A stretch of 19,860 nt of DNA from Bacteroides sp. (lineage in GTDB: Bacteria; Bacteroidota; Bacteroidia; Bacteroidales; Bacteroidaceae). Below are positions 8,618 through 16,444 of the stretch, in pieces. The translations under genes were made by a program, and so were the position numbers. The notes beneath the pieces were generated by a model. That model was not told the origin of the DNA, made no database searches, and worked only from the letters and a program-made list of their open reading frames with translations. The DNA is taken from assembly GCA_019412865.1 (NCBI GenBank), contig DXOJ01000447.1, forward strand, positions 1 to 19,860. The letters are read 5' to 3'. Numbering within the stretch: the first letter of the stretch is position 1; each line of letters starts with the position of its first letter.

Positions 8618-10993
8618 ATGATGAAATTAAAATGGATAGGTAGCCTGTTGATTCTGGCAGGTGTTGTAGGGTGCAAGACACCTGATCGTCCCAATCTTGT
8701 AGAATACGTAAATCCTAATATCGGAACTGTACATAGTCGTTGGTTCTTTTACACACCGGCTGCCGAGCCCTTCGGTTTAGCTAAGCTGGGTGCATCTACA
8801 AACGGCACGTACGGAAATAATCAAGGTTGGGAGGCTGTAGGTTATGAGGACGGTCATACTTCTATTGATGGTTTTCCCTGCTTGCACGAGTTTCAGATAG
8901 GAGGAATTTCACTGATGCCTGTTACGGGAGAAGTGAAAACAAACCCCGGAAAGCTGGAAGAACCGGATAAAGGTTTCCGTTCCCGCTTTGATAAAAAAGA
9001 TGAAACTGCACGTCCGGGATATTATTCTGTGTTATTAAAGGATTATCAGGTAAAGGCTGAACTTACTGCTACGGCTCGTGTCGGATTCCAGCGTTATACA
9101 TTCCCGGAATCGGAGAATGCCCATATATTGTTTAATATCGGCAATCGCCAGGGCGAAAGTGGAGCTGTGCGTGATGCGTACATCAGACAGGTAGATGGAA
9201 ATACTATTGAAGGTTATGTGATTACAGAGCCGGAATATGTGAAGAAATATCAGGCAGGTGCCTCGGTTGCCATGTATTTTTATGCAAAATTGGACCGTGC
9301 GCCGGAATCTGTCGAAGTTTTCTATCAAGATAGTGCTTTGATGGCTCGTAATGAAATAAAAGGGCCGGGTGCTATCATGTGTCTGAATTATAAAACAAAG
9401 AAAGACGAGATAGTCAATGTAAAAATAGGTTTATCGTATACTTCCATAGAAAATGCGAAAGTGAATTTGGAATCGGAGGCGAAAGACTTGGCTTTTGATG
9501 AGGCTATGAAAGCGACTACGGATAAATGGAATGAGTCTTTGAGCCGCATCTTGGTTTCCGGAGGTACGGAAGATAGCAAAATCAAATTCTATACCGGGTT
9601 GTATCATGCATTATTGGGTAGAGGGCTTGCCAGCGATGTCAACGGAGCTTATCCTAAAAATGACGATACCATTGGTCAGATACCTTTGACTAAGGATGGT
9701 AAACCGGAATATAATCACTATAATACGGATGCGGTTTGGGGAGCTTACTGGAATCTGACTTCTCTTTGGGCATTGGCATATCCGGAGTACTATAATGACT
9801 TTGTAAACAGTCAGTTGCTAGTGTATAAAGATGCCGGTTGGCTAGGGGATGGTATTGCCACCAGCAAGTATGTTTCCGGAGTGGGAACCAATATGGTGAG
9901 CATCACTTTAGCGGGTGCTTATAATAGCGGAATTCGTAACTTTGATGTGGAAACAGCTTATCAGGCAGCCTTGAAGAATGAATTAGGCTGGGAAGGCCGC
10001 ATTGAAGGGGCAGGCAAGATGGATGTGAAACAGTTTGTAGAGAGAGGGTATGTGCCTTATGAGAACAGTGTTCATTTCGGTACACATCCGGAAGGTTCGA
10101 GCTTCTCTGTATCTCACACATTAGAATATAGTTTTAGTGCTTATGCAGTGGCTCAATGGGCAAAAGCTTTGGGACGTACGGAAGATTATAAGCGTTTGAT
10201 GGAGCTTTCTGCAGGTTGGGAAAAGTTGTTTGATGATTCGCTGAAGATGATTCGTCCGAGAGTACCCAATGGTGAGTTTATTGATAACTTTAATCCATTG
10301 GAATCATGGAGAGGTTTTCAGGAAGGGAATGCAATGCAATATACTTTCTTTGTACCGCAGAATCCGGCTCGTTTGATTGAAAAAGTCGGCAAAGATGAGT
10401 TTAACAATCGGTTGGATTCTATCTTCACAGAAGCCCGTAAGTCGATTTTTGGTGGTGGAAAAGTAGTAAATGCTTTCTCTGGTTTACAGAGCCCTTATAA
10501 TCATGGAAACCAGCCCAGTCTTCATATTTCCTGGTTGTTTAATTTCTCCGGTAAGCCTTACCTGACACAGAAATGGACGCGTTTGATCTGTGATGAGTTT
10601 TATGGAACAAACGGAGAACATGGTTATGGTTATGGTCAGGATGAAGACCAGGGACAGTTAGGAGCCTGGTATGTGATGGCAGCAATGGGATTGTTCGATG
10701 TACAGGGAGGAGCTTGTGAACGGCCGACTTTCCAGATGGGCAGTCCATTGTTTGATAAGATTGAAATTAAACTTAGTCCGGTGAATGCAACTGGAAAAAC
10801 GTTTGTGATTGAAACGACAGGTAATACCCCGGATGCATATTATGTACAGTCGGCTACGCTGAATGGCAAACCATTGGAACAGTGCTGGTTGTACCGGGAT
10901 GAACTCTATAAAGGTGGGACATTGAAACTCACAATGGGAAATCAACCGAATGAGAAATGGGGAGTGGAAAATCCGCCTCATTGTTCTGAATAA
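8618..10993 (+). CDS. GH92 family exo-alpha-mannosidase lipoprotein (divergent in N-terminal motif)
   Basis: GH92 enzymes are calcium-dependent, inverting exo-alpha-mannosidases that usually remove alpha-1,2 or alpha-1,3 mannose. The 791-residue protein has a lipobox VVGC with Cys19 (Cys18 if the second ATG at 8621 is used). The domain begins at VEYVNPNIGT. Family motifs are FYTGLYHALLGRGLASDVNG, then FQEGNAMQYTFFVPQ with Glu569 as the likely general acid, and GQDEDQGQLGAWYVMAAMGL with Asp675 and Asp677 as likely base residues. Some motifs differ from common members: the usual H-SGTG stretch reads CLHEFQIGG, and the usual SLWDTYR region reads NTDAVWGAYWN (369-379). So the linkage it cuts may not be alpha-1,2. 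The gene starts immediately after the second GH76 stop. KTPDRP after the cysteine suggests the periplasm. It probably removes mannose side chains. Confidence 0.9.
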   Translation: MMKLKWIGSLLILAGVVGCKTPDRPNLVEYVNPNIGTVHSRWFFYTPAAEPFGLAKLGASTNGTYGNNQGWEAVGYEDGHTSIDGFPCLHEFQIGGISLMPVTGEVKTNPGKLEEPDKGFRSRFDKKDETARPGYYSVLLKDYQVKAELTATARVGFQRYTFPESENAHILFNIGNRQGESGAVRDAYIRQVDGNTIEGYVITEPEYVKKYQAGASVAMYFYAKLDRAPESVEVFYQDSALMARNEIKGPGAIMCLNYKTKKDEIVNVKIGLSYTSIENAKVNLESEAKDLAFDEAMKATTDKWNESLSRILVSGGTEDSKIKFYTGLYHALLGRGLASDVNGAYPKNDDTIGQIPLTKDGKPEYNHYNTDAVWGAYWNLTSLWALAYPEYYNDFVNSQLLVYKDAGWLGDGIATSKYVSGVGTNMVSITLAGAYNSGIRNFDVETAYQAALKNELGWEGRIEGAGKMDVKQFVERGYVPYENSVHFGTHPEGSSFSVSHTLEYSFSAYAVAQWAKALGRTEDYKRLMELSAGWEKLFDDSLKMIRPRVPNGEFIDNFNPLESWRGFQEGNAMQYTFFVPQNPARLIEKVGKDEFNNRLDSIFTEARKSIFGGGKVVNAFSGLQSPYNHGNQPSLHISWLFNFSGKPYLTQKWTRLICDEFYGTNGEHGYGYGQDEDQGQLGAWYVMAAMGLFDVQGGACERPTFQMGSPLFDKIEIKLSPVNATGKTFVIETTGNTPDAYYVQSATLNGKPLEQCWLYRDELYKGGTLKLTMGNQPNEKWGVENPPHCSE

Positions 10994-11005
10994 ACAGCTT
11001 ATTTT

Positions 11006-11052
11006 CCTCGGTGTCGATGTTGCTTGACAGGACACCGGGGATTTTACATTTT
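11006..11052 (+). terminator. Hairpin between the GH92 gene and the MFS gene, possible terminator
   Basis: Arms 11006-11015 (cctcggtgtc) and 11031-11040 (gacaccgggg) form a 10-bp stem with one G-T pair and a 15-base loop. The sequence attttacatttt follows, a modest T-rich tail. It may end or reduce transcription of the polysaccharide locus before the permease gene. The long loop and broken T tract make it weak. Confidence 0.5.
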
Positions 11053-11071
11053 ATAATATAGTGGGTTAAAC

Positions 11072-12241
11072 ATGAAAACACAAAATTCTATTTATGCCGC
11101 CCTTCCCGTTCTTTTCGGGTTCTTTGTAATGGGCTTCTGTGACATAGTCGGTATTTCGTCCGATTATGTTCAACGTACTTTCGACTGGTCTCCCGTGATG
11201 ACGGGATTTGTTCCTTCATTGGTTTTTATCTGGTTCCTGTTTTTAGGTATTCCTGTTGGAAATCAGATGAACAAATGGGGACGTAAAAATACGGTTTTAC
11301 TTAGTATGGGAATAACGGTAGTGGGTATGCTGCTGCCATTAGTCGTTTATAACAGTGCGACTTGTATGATAGCTTATGCTCTTTTGGGAATTGGCAATGC
11401 CATTTTACAGGTTTCATTGAATCCGTTATTGAGTAATGTGGTAACCAGCCAACGTTTGCTGACAAGTAGTTTGACAGCAGGACAAGTGATTAAAGCTGTG
11501 TCTTCTCTCGTCGGGCCGGAGATTGTGTTGCTGGCTGTAGCACATTTTGGAGATGACAAATGGTATTATTGTTTTCCTATATTAGGCTTTATCACGTTAT
11601 TGTCTGCCATTTGGCTGATGGCTACACCTGTTAAACGGGAAGCTTCCAGTGCCGCAACCCAACAACTTTCTATCAGTGATACTTTTTCTTTGTTGAAGGA
11701 TAAAACGATTCTGTTGTTGTTTCTGGGTATCTTTTTTATTGTGGGAGTAGATGTTGCTACCAACTTTATTAGCTCCAAACTGATGGCGGAACGATTTGAC
11801 TGGACGGCAGAACAAGTGAAGTTTGCCCCACAGGTTTATTTTTTAAGCCGTACGGTAGGTGCTTTGCTGGGTGCTTTCTTGTTAGCCCGTATTGCTGAAA
11901 TGAAATATTTCCGTGTGAATATTGTTGCCTGTATTTTCTCTTTGCTTATTCTGGCCTTTGTAAAAAATGATATGGTGAATCTGATTTGTATCGGTGCTGT
12001 CGGCTTCTTTGCCTCATCCGTATTTTCTATCATTTACTCGATGGCTTTACAGGCAAGGCCGGAAAAAGCAAACCAAATTTCAGGATTGATGATTACTGCT
12101 GTTGCCGGTGGCGGAGTAGTTACCCCGGTGATTGGGTTTGCAATAGGAACAGTAGGTGTTATTGGAGGCGTTTTTGTTACTTTAGCTTGTGTGTGTTATT
12201 TGACTTATTGTGCTTTTGGGGTGAAGACCGCGAAAGCGTAG
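11072..12241 (+). CDS. MFS sugar permease, likely mannose uptake across the inner membrane
   Basis: The 389-residue protein is almost entirely hydrophobic, with about 12 predicted membrane helices and a longer polar loop in the middle (about 185-205, KREASSAATQQ). The cytoplasmic loop GNQMNKWGRKNTVLLSMG (about 64-81) is the MFS motif A region between helices 2 and 3. Overall layout resembles the FucP/GluP-type sugar:proton symporters often found beside Bacteroides glycan loci. It lies 78 bases after the GH92 gene on the same strand, behind a hairpin, so it may be read at a lower level from the same operon. No clear TAnnTTTG box is visible in the gap. I infer mannose transport from context. 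It converges on the Crp/Fnr gene with only 2 bases between the stop codons. Confidence 0.85.
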   Translation: MKTQNSIYAALPVLFGFFVMGFCDIVGISSDYVQRTFDWSPVMTGFVPSLVFIWFLFLGIPVGNQMNKWGRKNTVLLSMGITVVGMLLPLVVYNSATCMIAYALLGIGNAILQVSLNPLLSNVVTSQRLLTSSLTAGQVIKAVSSLVGPEIVLLAVAHFGDDKWYYCFPILGFITLLSAIWLMATPVKREASSAATQQLSISDTFSLLKDKTILLLFLGIFFIVGVDVATNFISSKLMAERFDWTAEQVKFAPQVYFLSRTVGALLGAFLLARIAEMKYFRVNIVACIFSLLILAFVKNDMVNLICIGAVGFFASSVFSIIYSMALQARPEKANQISGLMITAVAGGGVVTPVIGFAIGTVGVIGGVFVTLACVCYLTYCAFGVKTAKA

Positions 12242-12243
12242 TA

Positions 12244-12822
12244 TTATTGCGGAGAAGATGCTATCTTCGCCCGAATCCTACTTAGCGACTGCGGAGTTAT
12301 CCACAAGTAAGACGCTATATGTTTTAAAGGTACATATTGCAATAATTCAGGAGTCTCTTTGATAAGGTTGAGATAGCGTTCTTTAGCCCGTGGGCTTCCC
12401 GAGCTGATAAGCCAGTTCTCCTGTTGAAGAAACTGATGATCCATGAGGCGGAGCCCCAAATTAGCGAGTCCGATGGATGAGGCGAATAGCTGATTCAGAG
12501 CTGTTCGGGAAATACAATAGGCCACACTGTCACACATGACCTCAATATTTATTAATGAGTAGGCATTATCTACATAGCCCCAGACGGAGAAAGCAGCTTC
12601 TCCGTCTGAAGCAAACCAGATGGTAGTATCCACTCCGTCTTTATGATAATAGGCTCGCCATATTCCTGTCTTGATAAAATAAAGATTACAGTTCTTTGTC
12701 CCCTCGCGTACTATTAAATCTCTCTTTTTGAAATGTACCTCTTCCATACAGTTCAGTAGAGACTGTACATAGGTTTCTGATACCTTGTATCTATCGCAAA
12801 GTTTTTCAATGAATGTTCTCAT
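12244..12822 (-). CDS. Crp/Fnr-family transcription regulator
   Basis: This is a cytoplasmic regulator with an N-terminal cyclic-nucleotide-binding-like beta roll and a C-terminal winged helix. The stretch VHFKKRDLIVREGTKNCNLYFIKTGIWRAYYHKDG is the sensor domain core (split as VHFKKRDLIVREG and NLYFIKTGIWRAYYHKDG). The helix-turn-helix is near the end: LKHIASYLWITPQSLSRIRA. I chose the ATG at 12822, giving 192 residues starting MRTFIEKLCDRY. An in-frame ATG at 12852 would add ten residues and overlap the MATE gene by 17 bases. The conserved phosphate-binding arginine motif of true cAMP binders is not seen, as is common in Bacteroidota homologues, so its ligand is unknown. It lies 13 bases downstream of the MATE gene on the same strand and probably shares its transcript, perhaps controlling it. 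Confidence 0.85.
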   Translation of the reverse strand: MRTFIEKLCDRYKVSETYVQSLLNCMEEVHFKKRDLIVREGTKNCNLYFIKTGIWRAYYHKDGVDTTIWFASDGEAAFSVWGYVDNAYSLINIEVMCDSVAYCISRTALNQLFASSIGLANLGLRLMDHQFLQQENWLISSGSPRAKERYLNLIKETPELLQYVPLKHIASYLWITPQSLSRIRAKIASSPQ

Positions 12823-12835
12823 ATTGCAAAGATAC

Positions 12836-14164
12836 TTATCGTCGGCAGACAATGAAACGATCTTTCAAATAAATTCCGAAAATATAGAAAGTGGTTAATA
12901 ACTCTGCCAATGGTACGGCTAGCCAGATACCCGGTATACCCAATACCGGAGGGAGCGCAAAGAATCCCATCAACATAAATACGACTCCCCGGAGAAGAGT
13001 GATAATTGTTGCTCGCTGACCTCTTTCGACACTCTGATAATAACCAATGCCAATCATGTTGACGGCAAAGAAAATGAATCCTACTCCGAAATAAGGAAGC
13101 CCGTTTACTGCTATATCGAATGCAGCGTAACTGCGGTCAATGAATAGCGAAACAATGTCACGACAGCATAGTACGGTAAGAATGAAAAAGCTGATACCGC
13201 AGATTAAAGCGGTCCGAATGGCGAGATGCAGGGTCTTTCGTACACGTTCGGGCTGTCCGGCTCCGAAGTTATAACTGATAATCGGTTGTGCGGATTGTGC
13301 AATGGCATTATAAACCATGAAGATGATAGGGAAGAAGTAACAGGCAATACTGAATGCTGCCACTCCGTCTTCACCGAGATGGTGGATGAAAACGTAGTTC
13401 CCCAGAAACATCATACAGGCAATGGAGGCTTCACTGATAAAAGCAGAACTTCCCAGTTTAATCATATAGCCGATGTTGCGAAGAGTCAGTAACAGACTTT
13501 TGATACTTAATTTTATCCGGCATAGATGGAGGGTACGAGAGAAACGGAGGAGGTAAATCAGTGTCATCAGCCCTCCTACAACAGTCCCCAGACTGGTGGC
13601 AAAAGCTGCTCCCATCATTCCCCAACCAAATTCGAAGATAAATATATAATCCAGTATGATATTGAGTATGGCTGCAACCGCATTACACATCATGGCATAG
13701 GTGGGCGAACCATCCAGGCGGATGCAGAACATTCCTATATTTAATACTTCGTAGAATACGAGAAAAGGGATGTACCATGCCATATATTCTATGGCTAACG
13801 GTAATAACCGGTCCGAACTACCCAATAATCTGGCTAATGGCTCTATAAAATAAAGACACAGAGCAGACAGGATAAGTATGAGCAATGCGGAAAAAGCAAT
13901 TGCCTGAGTGATATTAATACTTGCCACTTTGCGTTTTCCCTGAGATAAATGAATGGAAGCCACCACCGAAGCTCCCACTCCGAACATCAGTCCAATCCCT
14001 GCTGCAATCATAAAAAGCGGTGCAGTGATATTTACTGCTGCCAGTGCGTCACTGCCAATTCCTTTTCCTACAAATATACCGTCCGTAATAACGAACAGAG
14101 CCGAGAATACCATCCCAAGTACTGTAGGAATTAGTAACTTACGGAACAACGTGGAGATGTTCAT
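12836..14164 (-). CDS. MATE family multidrug/Na+-coupled efflux transporter
   Basis: The 442-residue inner-membrane protein has the two-bundle, 12-helix layout of MATE pumps, which expel drugs or other organic compounds in exchange for Na+ or H+. The N-terminal segment LLIPTVLGMVFSALFVITDG followed by IFVGKGIGSDALAAVNITAP is the standard MATE opening. The second half repeats the pattern with LGEDGVAAFSIACYFF and AIAQSAQPIISYNFGAGQ. Later, ALPPVLGIPGIWLAVPLAEL closes the protein. It most resembles the MepA-like branch, by eye. Length is normal. The gene is followed by a Crp/Fnr-family gene 13 bases away, a common pairing in Bacteroides. Its upstream region carries a -7 box inside a perfect inverted repeat, suggesting tight control. 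The substrate cannot be told from sequence. Confidence 0.92.
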   Translation of the reverse strand: MNISTLFRKLLIPTVLGMVFSALFVITDGIFVGKGIGSDALAAVNITAPLFMIAAGIGLMFGVGASVVASIHLSQGKRKVASINITQAIAFSALLILILSALCLYFIEPLARLLGSSDRLLPLAIEYMAWYIPFLVFYEVLNIGMFCIRLDGSPTYAMMCNAVAAILNIILDYIFIFEFGWGMMGAAFATSLGTVVGGLMTLIYLLRFSRTLHLCRIKLSIKSLLLTLRNIGYMIKLGSSAFISEASIACMMFLGNYVFIHHLGEDGVAAFSIACYFFPIIFMVYNAIAQSAQPIISYNFGAGQPERVRKTLHLAIRTALICGISFFILTVLCCRDIVSLFIDRSYAAFDIAVNGLPYFGVGFIFFAVNMIGIGYYQSVERGQRATIITLLRGVVFMLMGFFALPPVLGIPGIWLAVPLAELLTTFYIFGIYLKDRFIVCRR

Positions 14165-14197
14165 ACTGCCGAAATCAATACTATCTTTCAGAACTTT

Positions 14198-14231
14198 CTA
14201 CCTTTGTCATTGAAAATGGCGACAAAGGTAG
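14198..14231 (-). promoter_or_regulatory. Promoter box within an 11-bp inverted repeat upstream of the MATE gene
   Basis: ctacctttgtc (14198-14208) and gacaaaggtag (14221-14231) are perfect inverted copies separated by 12 bases. On the minus strand 14230-14223 reads TACCTTTG, a match to the Bacteroides -7 element, about 59 bases before the MATE start. No good TTTG -33 element sits at the usual distance; TTTT lies 18 bases upstream. The symmetry suggests a repressor or activator site overlapping the promoter. Confidence 0.5.
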
Positions 14232-14247
14232 GCTTATGAGAGGAGAT

Positions 14248-14271
14248 AAAAATTACCAAATGGTAATTTTT
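14248..14271. promoter_or_regulatory. Second perfect inverted repeat between the AspT-like and MATE genes
   Basis: aaaaattacca (14248-14258) and tggtaattttt (14261-14271) are perfect 11-bp inverted copies around two bases. The site overlaps where the -33 region of the MATE promoter would be, so it could be an operator. Because its arms are A-rich then T-rich, it could also act as a weak bidirectional terminator after the AspT-like gene. I cannot decide between the two. Confidence 0.45.
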
Positions 14272-14342
14272 GCTATATAGTAATAAGATAAGAAGAGGCA
14301 CTTTGTTGATTCGTATGCTGATATGCAAGAAGTAGGGTATTA

Positions 14343-16028
14343 TTATCCCAACGACAGAATCAATATTTGTGCCGTCAATACTCGCAGAAACATGGTGAGC
14401 GGATAGACCGTAGCGTAACCAACGGCAGGAGCATCACAAGAGGTCAGGTCATTGGAGTAAGCCAATGCCGGCGGATTGGTGGTAGAACCTGCCAGAACAC
14501 CGATAAGCGTGAAATAATTCAGCTTGCAATAATATCGTCCTATCAATCCTGTAATCAGAAGTGGCAGGATGGTTATAATGACTCCGTAGCCTACCCATAC
14601 ATATCCTCCGCCATGAATGACTGTGTCTACAAAGCCTTCGCCTGCTCCCAAACCTACGCAGGCGAGGAAGATGGAAATACCGATTTCACGAAGCATCAGG
14701 TTGGCACTCATGGTGGTATAAGTAATCAGCTTGTATTTCGGACCGAAACGGCTAATCAGGATAGAAACGATGAGCGGACCGCCTGCCAGTCCTAGTTTCA
14801 CAGGTTGCGGGATTCCGGGAAATGCGAAAGGAAGACTTCCCAGAATACATCCTAAAGCGATACCTATAAAGATAGGAATCAGGTTCGGGTGATTCAAGCG
14901 TTTCATGGAGTTGCCAAGTACTTTCTCTGCATGAGCAACAGCCAGTTCGGAACCTACAATGGTGACACGGTCTCCCATTTGTAACTGTAATTGTGGAGAA
15001 GCTACCAAGTCTACTCCCGAACGATTGACGCGGGTGATGTTTGCTCCGAAGTTATTTCTGATTTTGAGTTGTGAGAGTGTTTTCCCGTTCAATTCCGGTT
15101 TAGTAATCAGGATACGGCGTGAAATGAGTTCTTTGTTCAGTTGTTCCCATTCCATTTTGATTTCCTTTCCGAAGAATACAGTGATTGCTTCCACGTCAAT
15201 CGGGGTAGAGATCACTAATATGATATCCCCTACATGTAGGGTTGTCTCGGAATTAACCAATTCGGTTTCTCCACCTTCGCGGTGTTTGATGCGGGAAATG
15301 ACAAATTTACGGTTCAGTAACGGGCGGAGTTCTTTAATCTTGATACCGTCTACCGATTCGTTTCTCACCTCGATGGAGATAGGGCGTACAGTAAGTTCCT
15401 GAAGATGTCCCAGACCGACTTCTGCATCTTTTTCTTCTTGAGCAGTATTGATGCGCAGGAGATATTTCAAAGCAAGCAGTGAGAGGATGATACCTACTAC
15501 ACCCAGCGGATAACTGACAGCATATCCTAAAGCAATTTCGGGAGCGTCTATACCATTCAAATCACTGTTGGCCTGTTGTGCGGCTCCCAGTCCCGGAGTG
15601 TTGGTGACGGCTCCGGACAGAATACCTACCATTGTGGTAATCGGAGTTCCGGTGGTGAAGTGCAGGATGATAGTAATGGTTACTCCTAATACTACTACTA
15701 GCATGGCCAGCATATTCAAGGTGAAGCCACCCTTTTTGAATGCCGAAAAAAAGCCGGGCCCCACTTGCAGGCCAATTGAGTAAACAAACAGAATCAATCC
15801 GAATTCTTTCAGAAAGTGGAGCAGGTGTTCGTCCAGATTCATGTTGAAATGACCGAATACGATTCCGACAAAGAGTATCCAGGTAACTCCCAGAGATACT
15901 CCCCGCACTTTGATTTTTGCAAGGATGATTCCAAACGCTATGGTTAGTGACAGAATCAGTACGGAGTGTGCCACTCCGCCGCCCCAAAGATTGGGGTAAC
16001 CTTCAAATAAATTTCTTAGAACTTCCAT
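14343..16028 (-). CDS. AspT/YidE-type putative transporter with two RCK_C domains
   Basis: The 561-residue inner-membrane protein belongs to the aspartate:alanine exchanger family. A first membrane half (about 15-190) contains [17 protein letters not shown], with Thr142-Asn143-Thr144-Pro145. Two soluble RCK_C (TrkA-C) domains follow at roughly 209-280 and 298-358, each with the ...[10 protein letters not shown] or MGDRVTIVG ending. A second membrane half (about 380-561) contains [16 protein letters not shown], the inverted-repeat partner motif, with Asn518-Pro519-Pro520. This is the architecture of YidE-like proteins, whose substrates are mostly unknown. RCK_C domains in relatives are thought to sense ligands. 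A cobalamin riboswitch on the same strand lies about 230 bases upstream, with an intrinsic terminator between them. Whether B12 controls this gene is open. No good promoter box is seen in the 41 bases between terminator and start. Confidence 0.9.
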   Translation of the reverse strand: MEVLRNLFEGYPNLWGGGVAHSVLILSLTIAFGIILAKIKVRGVSLGVTWILFVGIVFGHFNMNLDEHLLHFLKEFGLILFVYSIGLQVGPGFFSAFKKGGFTLNMLAMLVVVLGVTITIILHFTTGTPITTMVGILSGAVTNTPGLGAAQQANSDLNGIDAPEIALGYAVSYPLGVVGIILSLLALKYLLRINTAQEEKDAEVGLGHLQELTVRPISIEVRNESVDGIKIKELRPLLNRKFVISRIKHREGGETELVNSETTLHVGDIILVISTPIDVEAITVFFGKEIKMEWEQLNKELISRRILITKPELNGKTLSQLKIRNNFGANITRVNRSGVDLVASPQLQLQMGDRVTIVGSELAVAHAEKVLGNSMKRLNHPNLIPIFIGIALGCILGSLPFAFPGIPQPVKLGLAGGPLIVSILISRFGPKYKLITYTTMSANLMLREIGISIFLACVGLGAGEGFVDTVIHGGGYVWVGYGVIITILPLLITGLIGRYYCKLNYFTLIGVLAGSTTNPPALAYSNDLTSCDAPAVGYATVYPLTMFLRVLTAQILILSLG

Positions 16029-16257
16029 TGTGATTATTATATGATGATATTTAGTTTAGCTAAAAGTAACCCCGGAGAAATCACTTCTGCGGGGATACGC
16101 ACACATTGAGCATGACGGTCTAATGCCGTCCTTTTGATATTTTAGCTAGAGAGAATTTATCCTCCTTCAATCATTTCCGATGTCATGACTACTCGATTAT
16201 TTTTTACAGTTTGCCATTTTCCTATCCCACGAGTAAAAACAGCTATAAAGGTATGAA
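16029..16257 (-). other. Non-coding stretch between cobalamin riboswitch and AspT-like gene
   Basis: No reading frame longer than about ten codons with a credible start is present on the minus strand. Visible elements, in minus-strand order, are a Shine-Dalgarno-like AAGGAGG (16167-16161) with no start codon at the right distance, a small GC hairpin GACGG-CATTAGA-CCGTC (16130-16114), a 10-codon frame MLNVCVSPQK ending in the next hairpin, and the terminator at 16094-16070. The segment may be the body of a small RNA or a decayed gene. Confidence 0.5.
16061..16094 (-). terminator. Intrinsic terminator between riboswitch and AspT-like gene
   Basis: On the minus strand a 5-bp GC stem (ccccg/cgggg), one mismatch and four further pairs (agaa/ttct) enclose a 5-base loop, covering 16094-16070. 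ttactttta follows directly. This is a good rho-independent terminator form and lies 41 bases before the AspT-like start codon. No competing antiterminator is obvious by eye. Confidence 0.65.
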
Positions 16258-16432
16258 TGGCAGGTCTTCTGACTGACTCCCTTCCTGATTCCTTCCCGAC
16301 CTTGACTATCTATACCCGGTCAGTGGTAAAAGTAAATATCAAGAAGTTGAATAGAGTTTCACAGCAGCGGGACTGTCCGGGATTTACACCCGATTCCCTT
16401 TTAATTCAGATAGTTGATATGGCTATCTGAAA
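16258..16432 (-). ncRNA. Cobalamin riboswitch (minus strand)
   Basis: On the minus strand, the core reads AAAAGGGAATCGGGTG, then AAATCCCGGACAG and CCCGCTGCTGTGA, followed by ACCACTG, GTCGGGAAGG and the closing GTCAGAAGACCTGCC. These match in order the conserved segments of the B12 riboswitch, including the B12-box-like GCTGCTGT. The arms CTTCTTGAT and ATCAGGAAG pair around the ACCACTG segment. A 9-bp hairpin (16405-16413 with 16423-16431) precedes the core. The same segments recur on the plus strand at 19583-19762. It sits about 100 bases beyond the btuD stop, with its own promoter, and points towards the AspT-like gene. Confidence 0.9.
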
Positions 16433-16444
16433 CCAATTCGGGGG

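Noticed and set aside
12827..12834. TATCTTTG on the minus strand just ahead of the Crp/Fnr start
   Set aside because: It would start transcription at or inside the ATG at 12822, and the -33 match is only TTTC. Probably chance, though a leaderless transcript is not excluded.
14199..14206. TACCTTTG on the plus strand
   Set aside because: It points away from any plus-strand gene and exists because of the inverted repeat.
14959..15402. Plus-strand reading frame (147 codons) opposite the AspT-like gene
   Set aside because: Shadow of the RCK_C coding region; Ser/Arg-rich composition without domain signs.
16081..16113. Ten-codon frame MLNVCVSPQK on the minus strand before the terminator
   Set aside because: Too short to support as a gene and without a run of regulatory codons; mentioned only as part of the non-coding stretch.
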